Below are positions 28,543 through 36,627 of a stretch of DNA of 64,000 nucleotides, piece by piece; positions within the stretch are counted from its first letter, which is position 1, and every line of letters begins with the position of its first letter. A program made the translations under genes and the position numbers. Origin of the DNA: Novosphingobium sp. SCN 66-18 (GTDB lineage: Bacteria > Pseudomonadota > Alphaproteobacteria > Sphingomonadales > Sphingomonadaceae). The stretch is from assembly GCA_001725355.1 (NCBI GenBank), contig MEGD01000024.1, positions 1,915-65,914 on the forward strand. Direction: 5' to 3'. The notes under the pieces are model-generated. The model did not search any database and was not told the DNA's origin. It saw only the letters and a program-made list of their open reading frames with translations.

Positions 28543-29537
28543 TCGGCGAGGCTCCCGGATGTGGCGCGCGCGGGCGCGGCGGTGCGAACCGCCCAGCGCA
28601 AGGTGGCGGAGCGGGCGCGCGGATTGCGCGCCTCTTCGGCGGAGGTGGGGCGGATGGCGGACGAAGGCTTTTCAAAAACCGGCTTCACGGTGCTGGCAAG
28701 CTGCGGCAGATGGCGCGATCCGGCGGGCATGGCGCCAGCCGCTTCGCGCAGGAACTGCTTGACGATGCGGTCCTCGAGGCTGTGGAAGCTGACCACGGCG
28801 AGCCGCCCGCCGGGCACCAGCATCCGCTCCGCCCCGGCAAGCCCGGCGACGAGTTCGTCGAGTTCGCCGTTCACGTGGATGCGGATCGCCTGGAAGCTGC
28901 GCGTGGCCGGGTCCTTGGGCGCGCCCGGGCGATGGCCCAGCGCCTTGCGCACCACGGCGGCGAGCTGGCCGGTGGTTTCCAGTGGACGCGCCGCCACGAT
29001 CGCGCGCGCCACGCGGCGCGACTGGCGCTCCTCGCCATAGCGGTAGAGCACGTCGGCGATGGCCTGTTCGTCCGCCTCGTTGAGAAAATCGGCAGCGCTC
29101 GGCCCGTCCTGCGACATGCGCATGTCAAGCGGGCCGTCCGACGAGAACGCGAAACCGCGCGCGGCCTGATCGAGCTGCATCGAGCTGACACCGATATCGA
29201 AGACCACGCCCTGCACGCTGGCGACGCCGGCTTCGGCCAGCCCTTCGGCCAGTTCCGAGAACCGGCGCGGATGCAGCACCAGACGCGGCGCATCGCCCTG
29301 CGCCTCGGGCCAGCGCCGCCCGGCGGCGATCGCGTCGGGATCGCGATCGAAGGCATGGACGGTGGCGCCGGCGGCAAGCAGGCGGCGGGTATAGCCACCC
29401 GCGCCGAACGTGGCATCCACGATCACGTCGCCCGGCGACGGCGCGAGCGCTTCCACCACTTCATCGAGCAGGACGGGAACGTGCGGGCCGAATCCGGTTG
29501 CGGGACCGGCTTCGGGCGAAGGCAGGGGCGCGGTCAC
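28539..29537 (-). CDS. rsmH: 16S rRNA (cytosine(1402)-N(4))-methyltransferase
   Basis: An S-adenosylmethionine-dependent methylation enzyme acting on C1402 in the ribosomal P site. The 332-residue protein begins [12 protein letters not shown] from a GTG that overlaps the mraZ stop (GTGA). [13 protein letters not shown] is the family N-terminal motif. [15 protein letters not shown] is the SAM-binding loop. [18 protein letters not shown] and [15 protein letters not shown] are later signatures. Formerly called mraW; the standard second gene of dcw clusters. Confidence 0.97.
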   Translation of the reverse strand: MTAPLPSPEAGPATGFGPHVPVLLDEVVEALAPSPGDVIVDATFGAGGYTRRLLAAGATVHAFDRDPDAIAAGRRWPEAQGDAPRLVLHPRRFSELAEGLAEAGVASVQGVVFDIGVSSMQLDQAARGFAFSSDGPLDMRMSQDGPSAADFLNEADEQAIADVLYRYGEERQSRRVARAIVAARPLETTGQLAAVVRKALGHRPGAPKDPATRSFQAIRIHVNGELDELVAGLAGAERMLVPGGRLAVVSFHSLEDRIVKQFLREAAGAMPAGSRHLPQLASTVKPVFEKPSSAIRPTSAEEARNPRARSATLRWAVRTAAPARATSGSLAE

Positions 29538-30031
29538 TTGCGCTTCCCCTTGGCCAGATCCGCCATCTTGGCGCGGCAACCGGCCTGCGCCGCTTCCCAG
29601 CCTGGCCCCATTTCGAGCAGGATGCGGGGATTCCAGATGGTGATCTGGGTACCACCGCCCTGGAAGAACAGGCCGTCCTCCACCTGGCCAAGTTCGGCGA
29701 GATGGTCGGGCAGGACGAAGCGGCCGGAATCGTCGAAGCTGGCGCGGTGGAAGCCGTAGAGCTGCGCGGCACGCATGTCGCGATCGAAGTCAAGGCCGAG
29801 GCGGAGCGCCTTGTCCTCTTCGCGGTCAATGTCGGCGGCGAACTGCTGGGTGCGGGAAAGACCGAAGCCGACAAGGCAGGGCAGGCGGTGGTGCTTGTCG
29901 ATACACAGGATGCGCTGGCCTTCGGAGGCATCGCGGACATCGGCGCGGAAATCGGAAGGCAGGACGAAGCGGCCCTTCTCGCCACGCGGCGAAAAGCCCT
30001 GTCCCACATAATTTGACGGCCCTCCCGCCAC
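29534..30031 (-). CDS. mraZ: Transcriptional regulator MraZ
   Basis: An AbrB-like DNA-binding protein that represses its own dcw operon in E. coli. Two MraZ domains are visible: [20 protein letters not shown] near the N-terminus and [17 protein letters not shown] (about 100-116), each with the conserved GRF-x-LP core. The start chosen is GTG at 30031 ([11 protein letters not shown]), giving 165 residues; the reading frame upstream is open but unlike MraZ. Candidate operator repeats lie upstream at 30167-30187 and 30321-30337. Confidence 0.95.
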   Translation of the reverse strand: MAGGPSNYVGQGFSPRGEKGRFVLPSDFRADVRDASEGQRILCIDKHHRLPCLVGFGLSRTQQFAADIDREEDKALRLGLDFDRDMRAAQLYGFHRASFDDSGRFVLPDHLAELGQVEDGLFFQGGGTQITIWNPRILLEMGPGWEAAQAGCRAKMADLAKGKRK

Positions 30032-30166
30032 GCCGAATACCCCGCTCGAAGACGAAAGGCTCCACCCCCGGCCAACGCTCGCGCGCAAGCCGGCCGATCC
30101 CCCGCGGATACGGCCTGGAGTTCATCCCGATAGACCATCATTAACCGGGGACATCACGGGCGGAAA

Positions 30167-30187
30167 GGGGAAAATGCGGGAAATTAC
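30167..30187 (+). promoter_or_regulatory. Candidate MraZ-box repeats, proximal
   Basis: Plus strand GGGAAAATGC followed directly by GGGAAATTAC, an exact 10-bp period. E. coli MraZ binds TGGGN repeats with the same 10-bp spacing. Inferred only. Confidence 0.4.
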
Positions 30188-30320
30188 GTCCAGAACCTGA
30201 ATCCCAAGCACTTTTTCCACACGCTTCATCGCAACGTTGCACGTTGTACTTTGTTTGTTCCTATCTGGAAACGCCCGAAAATGCGGGACTCGCGCGACTC
30301 CGCACCTAAGCCCCTCCGCC

Positions 30321-30337
30321 TTTCCCGTATTTTCCCG
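30321..30337 (-). promoter_or_regulatory. Candidate MraZ-box repeats, distal
   Basis: On the minus strand GGGAAAATAC is followed by GGGAAAGGCG, again with a 10-bp period and nearly identical to the proximal set but inverted, about 150 bp away. Confidence 0.4.
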
Positions 30338-30350
30338 TGGAGTCGCCGGC

Positions 30351-31112
30351 TCAGCCCGCGAACGCTTCTTCCAGCAACGAATCCAGCGCCGCGGCGCGCT
30401 TTCCGTCGGCGTCGGAGGGTTCGAACAGCGCGGCGTCGGCCACGATGAGCGCACGGCCCCGCCCGATCCGGCAGCGCGCAACCAGCCCTTCGCGCACGAT
30501 CACGCACCGCGCGTCATGCCCGCCGGGGCGCGGCGCGAGTTGCCCGGGCAGATTGACGGGAAACATCGGGCCCGCGTTTTCCCGCGCCGCGTCATGCTCG
30601 CCCGCCGGCTGATCCTCGTCGAAGCGCAGTTCCAGCCCCCAGCGCGCGAGGATGGGCGAAAGCAGCACGATGTCCTGCGGGCGGCGGCGGTCGCCCAGCG
30701 CATAGGTGCTGTCCGCCGTAAGCATCGGATCGGCGAACAGCAGCAGACGCCCCCCAGCCCGCACCCAGTCATCGAGCGCGACGTTCTCCTGCGGGGCCAG
30801 CGGGCGGGGTTGCGCCAGCAGCAGGAAGCGCGCGTCCAGCGGCGGGGCCAGCAGCGTATCGCGCGCGACAAGCGTGTAGCGCGCTTCCAGCGCGCGGCGC
30901 GCCCAGTGCGGCGGCGCCTGGGTGCGGAGCATGGCGGCCAGGTCCGGCGTTTCGTTCCACAGGATCGGCAGGCTGGTGAACAGCATCAGCCGCGGGCGCT
31001 CCTGCGCGGAGACCGCGCGCGAGCCGCGGGATTTCCACGCCACAGCCGCGCCCACCACCAGCGCGCAGGCCAGCAACGCCGCGCCGAGGCGCCACCGGCG
31101 CGATACAGCCAT
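30351..31112 (-). CDS. Membrane-anchored GldG/DUF4350-like protein
   Basis: A 253-residue protein with a single N-terminal membrane anchor (about 9-26, LGAALLACALVVGAAVAW) and a soluble domain. The domain reads LMLFTSLPILWNE, later LDDWVRAGGRLLLFADP and RIGRGRALIVADAALFE. The pattern of a Rossmann-like fold with GGRLLLFADP recalls the glutamine-amidotransferase-like domain of GldG and DUF4350 proteins, often linked to gliding or ABC-export loci. No ABC or GldF partner is nearby. Role unknown. It lies between the dcw operon and a small membrane-protein gene. Confidence 0.6.
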   Translation of the reverse strand: MAVSRRWRLGAALLACALVVGAAVAWKSRGSRAVSAQERPRLMLFTSLPILWNETPDLAAMLRTQAPPHWARRALEARYTLVARDTLLAPPLDARFLLLAQPRPLAPQENVALDDWVRAGGRLLLFADPMLTADSTYALGDRRRPQDIVLLSPILARWGLELRFDEDQPAGEHDAARENAGPMFPVNLPGQLAPRPGGHDARCVIVREGLVARCRIGRGRALIVADAALFEPSDADGKRAAALDSLLEEAFAG

Positions 31113-31126
31113 GCGCGCGACGGAAA

Positions 31127-31522
31127 TCAGTGCTGGGGCGCGGCGGCAGGCGCCGTCTTGTCGGCCGGACGGTTGGCGGCGGGCAGTTCCGGCGTCACAC
31201 CCATGTCGACCAGCGGATCGTTGGCCGGCGTGGTGCTGGCCGATGCGGACGCGTCGGGATCGCCCACGGCCGAAGCATCGGCCATGTGGGCGCGATCGAG
31301 AATGACGTTGGCCAGACCGACGAGCAGCAGCATCGCCGCCAGCCCGAACAGCCCGATCTGGAGCCGGTGGACCACCTGCGCGCGCAGTTCGCGCGGAGTG
31401 GGCGGAACGTGGTGGATGGGCGCCTTCGCCATGCCGCCCGCCTGCGCGGCACCATGGCCGCCGCCCGGCGCGGATTGCGCCGCGCGGCCGGATCGACGGG
31501 AAGGGAAGCCGAACAGAGCCAT
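31127..31522 (-). CDS. Hypothetical single-span membrane protein
   Basis: A 131-residue protein. The N-terminus is Gly/Ala/Arg-rich (1-35) and a short conserved-looking stretch HHVPPTPRELRAQVVHRLQIG precedes one transmembrane helix (about 57-75, GLFGLAAMLLLVGLANVIL). The tail is Asp/Ala/Pro-rich and presumably periplasmic. It is 14 bp upstream of the DUF4350-like gene and 15 bp downstream of cysK, so the three are likely co-transcribed. No family recognised. Confidence 0.6.
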   Translation of the reverse strand: MALFGFPSRRSGRAAQSAPGGGHGAAQAGGMAKAPIHHVPPTPRELRAQVVHRLQIGLFGLAAMLLLVGLANVILDRAHMADASAVGDPDASASASTTPANDPLVDMGVTPELPAANRPADKTAPAAAPQH

Positions 31523-31537
31523 CCCCGGCAGATTATC

Positions 31538-32548
31538 CTATTGTTGCAGCCATGGAAATACCGGCAGATTCTTCGCCTTCAGCCATTCCGGGTTGTAGAG
31601 CGAGGACAGGTAGCGGAAGCCGGTATCGCACAGGATCGTGGCCACGCGCGGCTGCGGCCGGCCTTCCGCCACCAGCTTGCGCCCCAGCGCCACTGCGCCG
31701 GCCACGTTGATCCCGCTCGACAGGCCCAGGCACAGCCCTTCCTCGGCCAGCAGCCGGCTGACCCAGAGCAGGCCTTCCTCATCCGAGATGCGGAACTGGG
31801 TATCGATCGGCGCGCCTTCGAGGTTCGCGGTGATCCGCCCCTGCCCGATCCCTTCGGCCACCGACGATCCTTCGGCCTTCAGCTCGCCACAGGCGTAGTA
31901 GTTGTAAAGCGCCGCGCCGTGCGGATCGGTGAGCGCAATGGTGATGTCCTCGTCGAACGCCTTGAGGCCCAGCCCCGTGCCCGCGATCGTGCCGCCGGTG
32001 CCCGCCGCGCAGGTAAAGCCGTCGATGCGGTGCTCCATCTGCTCCCAGATCTCGGGCGCGGTGCTTTCGATGTGGGCGCGGCGGTTGGCGATGTTGTCGA
32101 ACTGGTTGGCCCAGATCGCGCCCTCGGTTTCCTCGGCGATGCGGCGCGAGGTGTGGACGAAGTGGCCGGGATTGGAGAACGGCGCGGCGGGAACGAGCAC
32201 GAGTTCCGCCCGCAGCGCGCGCAGCGTGTCCATCTTCTCGCGCGATTGCGTTTCGGGCATGACGATCACGGTCTTGTAGCCGAGCGCGTTGGCGACGAGC
32301 GCAAGCCCGATGCCGGTGTTGCCGGCCGTGCCCTCGACGATCGTGCCGCCGGGCCGGAGCAGGCCCTTCTCCTCGGCATCGCGCACGATCCACAGCGCGG
32401 CCCGGTCCTTTACCGAGGCGCCGGGGTTGGCGAATTCGCATTTGCCGAAGATGTCACACCCCGCCGCTTCGCTTGGCCCCTTGAGCCGGACGAGCGGGGT
32501 GTTGCCGATGAGCGAAAGCGTGTCGGGAAGAAGGACGGGTACGGTCAT
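31538..32548 (-). CDS. cysK: Cysteine synthase A (O-acetylserine sulfhydrylase)
   Basis: A PLP enzyme making cysteine from O-acetylserine and sulfide. IGNTPLVRLKG is at the N-terminus. The PLP lysine is K47 in FANPGASVKDRAA. The substrate loop is EGTAGNTG (72-79), with Ala replacing the usual Ser of TSGNTG. GTGGTIAGTG binds the cofactor phosphate. The C-terminus CDTGFRYLSSLYNPEWL is characteristic of alphaproteobacterial CysK. The start MTVPVLLPDTLSLIG at 32548 is favoured by homology, giving 336 residues; no strong ribosome-binding site is visible. A cystathionine beta-synthase-like activity cannot be excluded. Confidence 0.9.
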   Translation of the reverse strand: MTVPVLLPDTLSLIGNTPLVRLKGPSEAAGCDIFGKCEFANPGASVKDRAALWIVRDAEEKGLLRPGGTIVEGTAGNTGIGLALVANALGYKTVIVMPETQSREKMDTLRALRAELVLVPAAPFSNPGHFVHTSRRIAEETEGAIWANQFDNIANRRAHIESTAPEIWEQMEHRIDGFTCAAGTGGTIAGTGLGLKAFDEDITIALTDPHGAALYNYYACGELKAEGSSVAEGIGQGRITANLEGAPIDTQFRISDEEGLLWVSRLLAEEGLCLGLSSGINVAGAVALGRKLVAEGRPQPRVATILCDTGFRYLSSLYNPEWLKAKNLPVFPWLQQ

Positions 32549-32642
32549 GGTCAAGGAGTTAGGCGGCCCGTGTGCGTTCCGCAATCCGTTTGCGGCTTGG
32601 TCCGCGACAAATCCCGCTTTCGACCGATCGTTCCGGACCGCC

Positions 32643-33305
32643 TTATTCCCGGCCGGCGCGGATGGCCGCGCCCCCGGCGAAGGGTGCGATGGCCAGCGCG
32701 GCCAGGCTGGTCGCGGCGAGCAGCAGCAGGCCGCCCTCTCCGCCCGGCTGGAGCGAGCCCGCGCCGAAGATCAGCAACGGCACTGCCAGCGGGATCGCCA
32801 GCAACCCGCCCAGCGCAGCGCCCGCGCGCAGGCCGGCGGTGAGCGCGGCGATGGTCACGCCGATCGCGGCCAGCCCCGGCGTGCCCAGCAGCAGCCCCAG
32901 TTCGACCACGCGCAACTGCCCGGCATCGAGCGAGAGCAGCCCGGCGGAAAGCGGCGCGGCCAGCAGCAGCGGAACCCCGAAGCTGATCCAGTGCGCGACG
33001 ATCCGCACCAGCAGCAGCGCCTCTTCGGCAATGCCGCGCAAGGCCCATTGGTCGAAAAAGCCCGCCTCGAGGTCCGGCTCCACCAGCCGGTCGAGCGGCA
33101 GGATAGCGGCGAGCAGCGCCGCCACCCAGATCACGCCCGCGCCGGTGCGGCCCAGCAGCCGCGCGTCCGGCCCCACCGCGAACGGAAACAGCATGGCTAC
33201 CGCGAGGAAGAACAGCAGCGGCAGCACCGCCCCGCCCCGCCCCTGCGCGCCGCGCAGCAGCAGCGCCAGATCGCGCGTGAAGATCGGCCAGAGACGCGCG
33301 ATCAT
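32643..33305 (-). CDS. ccmB: Haem exporter membrane subunit CcmB
   Basis: The integral membrane part of the CcmAB transporter in the cytochrome c maturation system (system I), acting with CcmC-CcmE to release holo-CcmE. The 220-residue protein has about six hydrophobic helices. [17 protein letters not shown] and the WVAALLAAILPLDRL and EPDLEAGFFDQW regions match CcmB. The start at 33305 overlaps the ccmA stop (ATGA). Other ccm genes are not in the window. Confidence 0.93.
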   Translation of the reverse strand: MIARLWPIFTRDLALLLRGAQGRGGAVLPLLFFLAVAMLFPFAVGPDARLLGRTGAGVIWVAALLAAILPLDRLVEPDLEAGFFDQWALRGIAEEALLLVRIVAHWISFGVPLLLAAPLSAGLLSLDAGQLRVVELGLLLGTPGLAAIGVTIAALTAGLRAGAALGGLLAIPLAVPLLIFGAGSLQPGGEGGLLLLAATSLAALAIAPFAGGAAIRAGRE

Positions 33306-33877
33306 GCCACGTACTCCCGCAACGCCAGTTCCCGCACGCCGGCAAGCGCGAGCGGCTGGTGCGAGGCGATCACCACCGCGCCGCCGCCCGCAAGATGCGC
33401 GGCGATGCGGTCCTGCGCCACGGCGGCCCATTGCGTGTCCAGCCCGTTGAGCGGTTCGTCGAGCAGCCAGATCGCGGCCTGGCTGGCGGCGACGCGGGCC
33501 AGCGCGGCGCGCTTGCGCTGGCCGGTGGACAGGTAGCGCACGGGCACGTCGAGCAGGTCTTCGAGGCCGAAGTCCGCGCCCCCTTCAGCGCTACCATCGA
33601 TGCGCCGCCAGAACGCCAACGCGGCGCCCAATGGCTGATGCCCGTCGAGCGCGAGCCGTTCGTCGGAGAGCGCCAGCGCGCCCTCGCGATCCACCGCGCC
33701 GGCAAAGGGGCGCAACAGCCCCGCAAGGATGCGGATCAGGCTGGACTTGCCGATACCGTTCGGCCCGGCAAGATGCAGCGCCTCGCCGCCCTGCAAGGAA
33801 AACGACAGCCCCTTGAACAGCAACCGGTCGCCGCGCCGGCAGGCAATGTCACGGGCAGCGAGATGGCAGGCTTGCAT
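33302..33877 (-). CDS. ccmA: Haem exporter ATP-binding subunit CcmA
   Basis: An ABC ATPase partner of CcmB. Walker A is GPNGIGKSS. The signature is [14 protein letters not shown], with LSTGQ close to the CcmA consensus LSAGQ. Walker B is IWLLDEP, and the H-loop reads VIASHQP. The start [17 protein letters not shown] at 33877 fits homologues (191 residues); an ATG ten codons upstream is possible. It reads divergently from the pterin dehydratase gene. Confidence 0.94.
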   Translation of the reverse strand: MQACHLAARDIACRRGDRLLFKGLSFSLQGGEALHLAGPNGIGKSSLIRILAGLLRPFAGAVDREGALALSDERLALDGHQPLGAALAFWRRIDGSAEGGADFGLEDLLDVPVRYLSTGQRKRAALARVAASQAAIWLLDEPLNGLDTQWAAVAQDRIAAHLAGGGAVVIASHQPLALAGVRELALREYVA

Positions 33878-33924
33878 GGACCGGCTCGATAGGGGAAAGC
33901 GCGGCAACTGCCAAGGAGAGCCAG

Positions 33925-34215
33925 ATGTCGATTGCCCGCCTGACCGACGCCGAACGCGACGAAGCCTTGGCCCGCCTGCCCGGCTGGGCGCTGCGCGAGG
34001 ACGGCCTCGCCATTGTCAAGACCTTCCGTTTCGCCGATTTCGCCGAAGCCTTCGGCTTCATGGCGCGCGTGGCGATCCATGCCGAAAAGGCGGATCACCA
34101 CCCCGAATGGTTCAACGTCTATAACCGCGTGGAAATCACGCTGACCACGCACGACGCGGGCGGCTTGAGCACGCGCGACGTGGCGCTGGCGACGCTGATC
34201 GAGACGTTCGTTTAA
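33925..34215 (+). CDS. phhB: Pterin-4a-carbinolamine dehydratase
   Basis: A 96-residue enzyme that dehydrates 4a-hydroxytetrahydrobiopterin, recycling the pterin cofactor of aromatic amino acid hydroxylases. Catalytic core [22 protein letters not shown] contains the family's HHP and H residues. AAGGAGAG lies seven bases before the ATG. No hydroxylase gene is nearby, so a moonlighting or general pterin role is possible. Confidence 0.94.
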   Translation: MSIARLTDAERDEALARLPGWALREDGLAIVKTFRFADFAEAFGFMARVAIHAEKADHHPEWFNVYNRVEITLTTHDAGGLSTRDVALATLIETFV

Positions 34216-34266
34216 GCAGCGCGTTTGAGCGGGGCGATTGCATCCCTTGCAAACGACAGGAAGTTC

Positions 34267-34346
34267 CCACCCCCGGCCCCTCCCGCAAGCGGGAGGGGAG
34301 CGAGACTTGCGCCGCCAGAGGCGGCGTTAGTCGCAGCGGGGTGGGC
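34267..34346. repeat. GC-rich dispersed repeat, copy 1
   Basis: CCCACCCCCGGCCCCTCCCGCAAGCGGGAGGGG hairpin, then GCGAGACTTGCGCCGCC...GGCGGCGTTAGTCGCAGCGGGGTGGG. The same module recurs at 43513, 48069 and, in part, 60760. Confidence 0.85.
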
Positions 34347-34364
34347 GAATTCCGGGCGACGTAT

Positions 34365-35168
34365 TCAGCCGCCCAGCGGCCGCAGGCTGGCCCGACCCTG
34401 CTTGCGCACGCGGCCGGGCAGCCAGCGTGCGCCGAAGGCCAGCTTGCGCGCGGTGGGGCCGACCAGCGTGTGCAGCGTCTGGCCGTGGATGGCCGCCCAT
34501 GCCGCGTCCGCCACTTGCGAAACCGGGGTGATTTCCAGCCCGGCTTCCTTGACCCGGCCACGAATATCCTCGTTCGAGGCGCGGTTCGGCGCGTGATCAA
34601 GCAGCGGCGTATCGATGAAGCCGGGCATCAGATCGCGGACCTCGATGCCATCGGGCGCCCATTCGGCATCGAGCGATTCGGTCAGCCCGCGCACCCCGAA
34701 CTTGGTGGCGGTATAGACCGAGGCGCCGGGCGTGCCATAGATGCCGGCCGCACTGGCGGTGTTGAGCAGGCAGCTTCCCGGCGCGCTCCGCTTGAGCCAG
34801 GGATAGGCGGCCTGCGCCCCGAAGATCACGCCCTTGAGGTTGATATCGAGCGTGCGCTCGACCTCGTCCACGCCAAGATCGACGATCTGCCCGCCGATGG
34901 GGATGCCGGCATTGTTGAACACCACGTCGATACCGCCCCCGGCGGCGCGCGCGAAATCGGCCAGCGCCGCATCCCATGCGGCGCGATCGCGCACATCGAG
35001 CTTGTGGATCGAACTGCCGCCCGCCGGCAGGAGCGCGGCGGTTTCCGCCATGCCCGCCTCGTTGATATCGGCGATACCCACGAACCAGCCTTCGCGCCCG
35101 AACCGCTGCGCCACGGCGCGGCCGATGCCCGATGCGCCGCCGGTGATGAAGATTGCCTTGCGTGCCAT
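34365..35168 (-). CDS. Short-chain dehydrogenase/reductase, classical type
   Basis: A 267-residue NAD(P)-dependent oxidoreductase of unknown substrate. The cofactor motif is FITGGASGIGRAVAQ. The Asp in GIADIN after beta-2 points to NAD(H) preference. NNAG is present (VVFNNAGIPIGG). The catalytic Ser is in LLNTASAAGIYG, and the YxxxK pair is VYTATKFGVRG. The C-terminal part is basic. The start MARKAIFITGG at 35168 is chosen by homology. Monocistronic, flanked by repeats on both sides. Confidence 0.92.
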   Translation of the reverse strand: MARKAIFITGGASGIGRAVAQRFGREGWFVGIADINEAGMAETAALLPAGGSSIHKLDVRDRAAWDAALADFARAAGGGIDVVFNNAGIPIGGQIVDLGVDEVERTLDINLKGVIFGAQAAYPWLKRSAPGSCLLNTASAAGIYGTPGASVYTATKFGVRGLTESLDAEWAPDGIEVRDLMPGFIDTPLLDHAPNRASNEDIRGRVKEAGLEITPVSQVADAAWAAIHGQTLHTLVGPTARKLAFGARWLPGRVRKQGRASLRPLGG

Positions 35169-35285
35169 GAATGCCCAAGCCCCTCCGTAATTGGCCCGTT
35201 CAAATTGCGTTGTTATGCGCAACCCATCCTACAGCGGCGGCGAACTTACAAGATGCGACTGCGGGCTTTGAATGTGCGGAATCCC

Positions 35286-35390
35286 CGTTCGTCCTGAGCC
35301 TGTCGAAGGACGCGCGATACGGTTTGATCGCGGCGGTTTACCGCGCGGGGCCAGTGTCGCGCACGTCCTTCGACAGGCTCAGGACGAACG
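35286..35390. repeat. Perfect 27-bp inverted repeat pair
   Basis: CGTTCGTCCTGAGCCTGTCGAAGGACG (35286-35312) and its exact reverse complement (35364-35390), separated by 51 bases. The same family occurs at the murG/murC junction. It may act as a transcript-stabilising or terminating hairpin between converging or tandem genes. Confidence 0.9.
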
Positions 35391-35419
35391 GACGTAGGGG
35401 ATGACGGTCCGGTTTTCCC

Positions 35420-36037
35420 CTACAAGGCCGGATTGTTATAGCAGTGCCAGGTGAAGATCGCCGCCGCGCCGCGGTGGGGGCGCCAGTCTTCCGCAAGCGC
35501 GCGCGTGCTCTTTTCGTCGGGGCGTTCCTCCAGCCCCAGCAGCTTGCCGAGGCCGACCTGAACCGCCAGATCGCCCGCCGGCCAGATGTCGGGGCGCCCT
35601 TCCGCGAACAGCAGGTAGATTTCGGCTGACCAGCGGCCGATGCCCTTGATCCGCACGAGTTCGGCGATCGCCTCCTCGTCATCCGCCGGCAGGTTTTCGA
35701 GATCGAGCGCGCCAGACACGACCAGTTCGCACAGCGACCGCGCATAGCCCTGCTTCTGGCGCGACAGGCCGCAGGCGCGGAGCGCGTCGAAATCGGCGGC
35801 GAGCAGATCGTGCGGCGGCATGTCGTCGCCCAGCAGCGCCTCCAGCTTCGCCCAGACCGACGCCGCCGCCGAAACGCTGACCTGCTGGCCGACGATCGTG
35901 CGCAGCAAGGTACGGTAGCCGGTGGCGCGGATGCGCGGTTCCGGATAGCCGACTCGGCCAAGCGCGGTGGCGATCCGTGGCGAGCGCGCGGCGATGTGAT
36001 CGAGCCCGTTGGCAATGGCATCGGCAGTCAAACCCAT
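35420..36037 (-). CDS. DNA-3-methyladenine glycosylase II (AlkA-like, HhH-GPD)
   Basis: A 205-residue base-excision repair enzyme that removes alkylated purines. The helix-hairpin-helix is LVRIKGIGRWSAEIYLLFA. The catalytic Asp follows in IWPAGDLAVQVG. TIVGQQVSVSAAASVW matches the family's N-terminal core. The start MGLTADAIANG at 36037 has GGAG six bases upstream; an ATG four codons earlier is also plausible. There is no N-terminal AlkA TBP-like domain, so it is the short bacterial form. No metal-binding FeS loop is present, excluding MutY/Nth. Confidence 0.9.
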   Translation of the reverse strand: MGLTADAIANGLDHIAARSPRIATALGRVGYPEPRIRATGYRTLLRTIVGQQVSVSAAASVWAKLEALLGDDMPPHDLLAADFDALRACGLSRQKQGYARSLCELVVSGALDLENLPADDEEAIAELVRIKGIGRWSAEIYLLFAEGRPDIWPAGDLAVQVGLGKLLGLEERPDEKSTRALAEDWRPHRGAAAIFTWHCYNNPAL

Positions 36038-36152
36038 CGGGCGCTCCATCCTTTCGCGCAGACCGGCTTGCCAAAGCCGGGGGCACTCATTAGCAGCCGC
36101 TTCCAAACGGGAACAGGGGGGCGGATTCCGTCCCTGAACGGAGACGCAAGCG

Positions 36153-36470
36153 ATGCCCAAGATTGTCGTTGTCAATCGTGCTGGTGAAGAAAAGACCGTG
36201 GACGCCGACGCCGGCCTTTCGGTGATGGAAGCGATCCGCGACAACGGTTTCGACGAACTGCTGGCGCTGTGCGGCGGCTGCTGCTCGTGCGCGACCTGCC
36301 ACGTCTATGTCGACCCCGCCTTCGCCGGCAAGATCGCGCCGATGAGCGAAGACGAGAACGACCTGCTCGACAGCTCGGACCACCGCAACGACCAGTCTCG
36401 CCTGTCCTGCCAGATCCAGATCACCGGCGAACTGGAAGGCCTGAAGATCACCATCGCGCCGGAAGACTGA
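36153..36470 (+). CDS. 2Fe-2S ferredoxin, adrenodoxin type
   Basis: A 105-residue electron carrier. Ligand cysteines fit C40-x5-C46-x2-C49 and C86. Two extra cysteines (C43, C44) sit inside the loop [18 protein letters not shown] and RLSCQIQIT are typical of ferredoxins serving cytochrome P450 and similar oxygenases; a housekeeping Isc role is also possible. Its partner reductase is not in the window. It is divergent from the glycosylase gene and stands alone. Confidence 0.93.
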   Translation: MPKIVVVNRAGEEKTVDADAGLSVMEAIRDNGFDELLALCGGCCSCATCHVYVDPAFAGKIAPMSEDENDLLDSSDHRNDQSRLSCQIQITGELEGLKITIAPED

Positions 36471-36501
36471 GCACAAGGCCCTTCACGTCATCCCGGCTCT
36501 T

Positions 36502-36598
36502 CGTCATCCCAGCGCAAGCTGGGATCTCGCGCCATTGCGGGAAACCTGTGAGAGGTTCGGTCCGGCCGCCTGAGATCCCAGCTTTCGCTGGGATGACG
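36502..36598. repeat. Inverted repeat of the GTCATCCCAGC family
   Basis: CGTCATCCCAGCGCAAGCTGGGATCTC (36502-36528) pairs with GAGATCCCAGCTTTCGCTGGGATGACG (36572-36598). Each arm is also itself a small palindrome (CCCAGC...GCTGGG). It lies between convergent ferredoxin and argC and could terminate both. Confidence 0.85.
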
Positions 36599-36627
36599 GG
36601 GGCCGGACGCTGGGCGAATGGATGCGC

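Larger units (their letters stand above)
30032..30350 (-). promoter_or_regulatory. mraZ upstream region
   Basis: About 320 bp with no convincing gene. It should hold the main dcw promoter. It contains two sets of GGGAAA direct repeats and an AT-richer centre (about 30210-30265, minus-strand AACAAACAAAGTACAACG). No clear -35/-10 pair could be fixed by eye. Confidence 0.5.

Noticed and set aside
30122-30240. Small minus-strand reading frame (MKRVEKVLGIQVLD...) between mraZ and the DUF4350-like gene
   Set aside because: No ribosome-binding site of note, no recognised similarity, and it overlaps the candidate operator repeats. Better explained as mraZ leader sequence.
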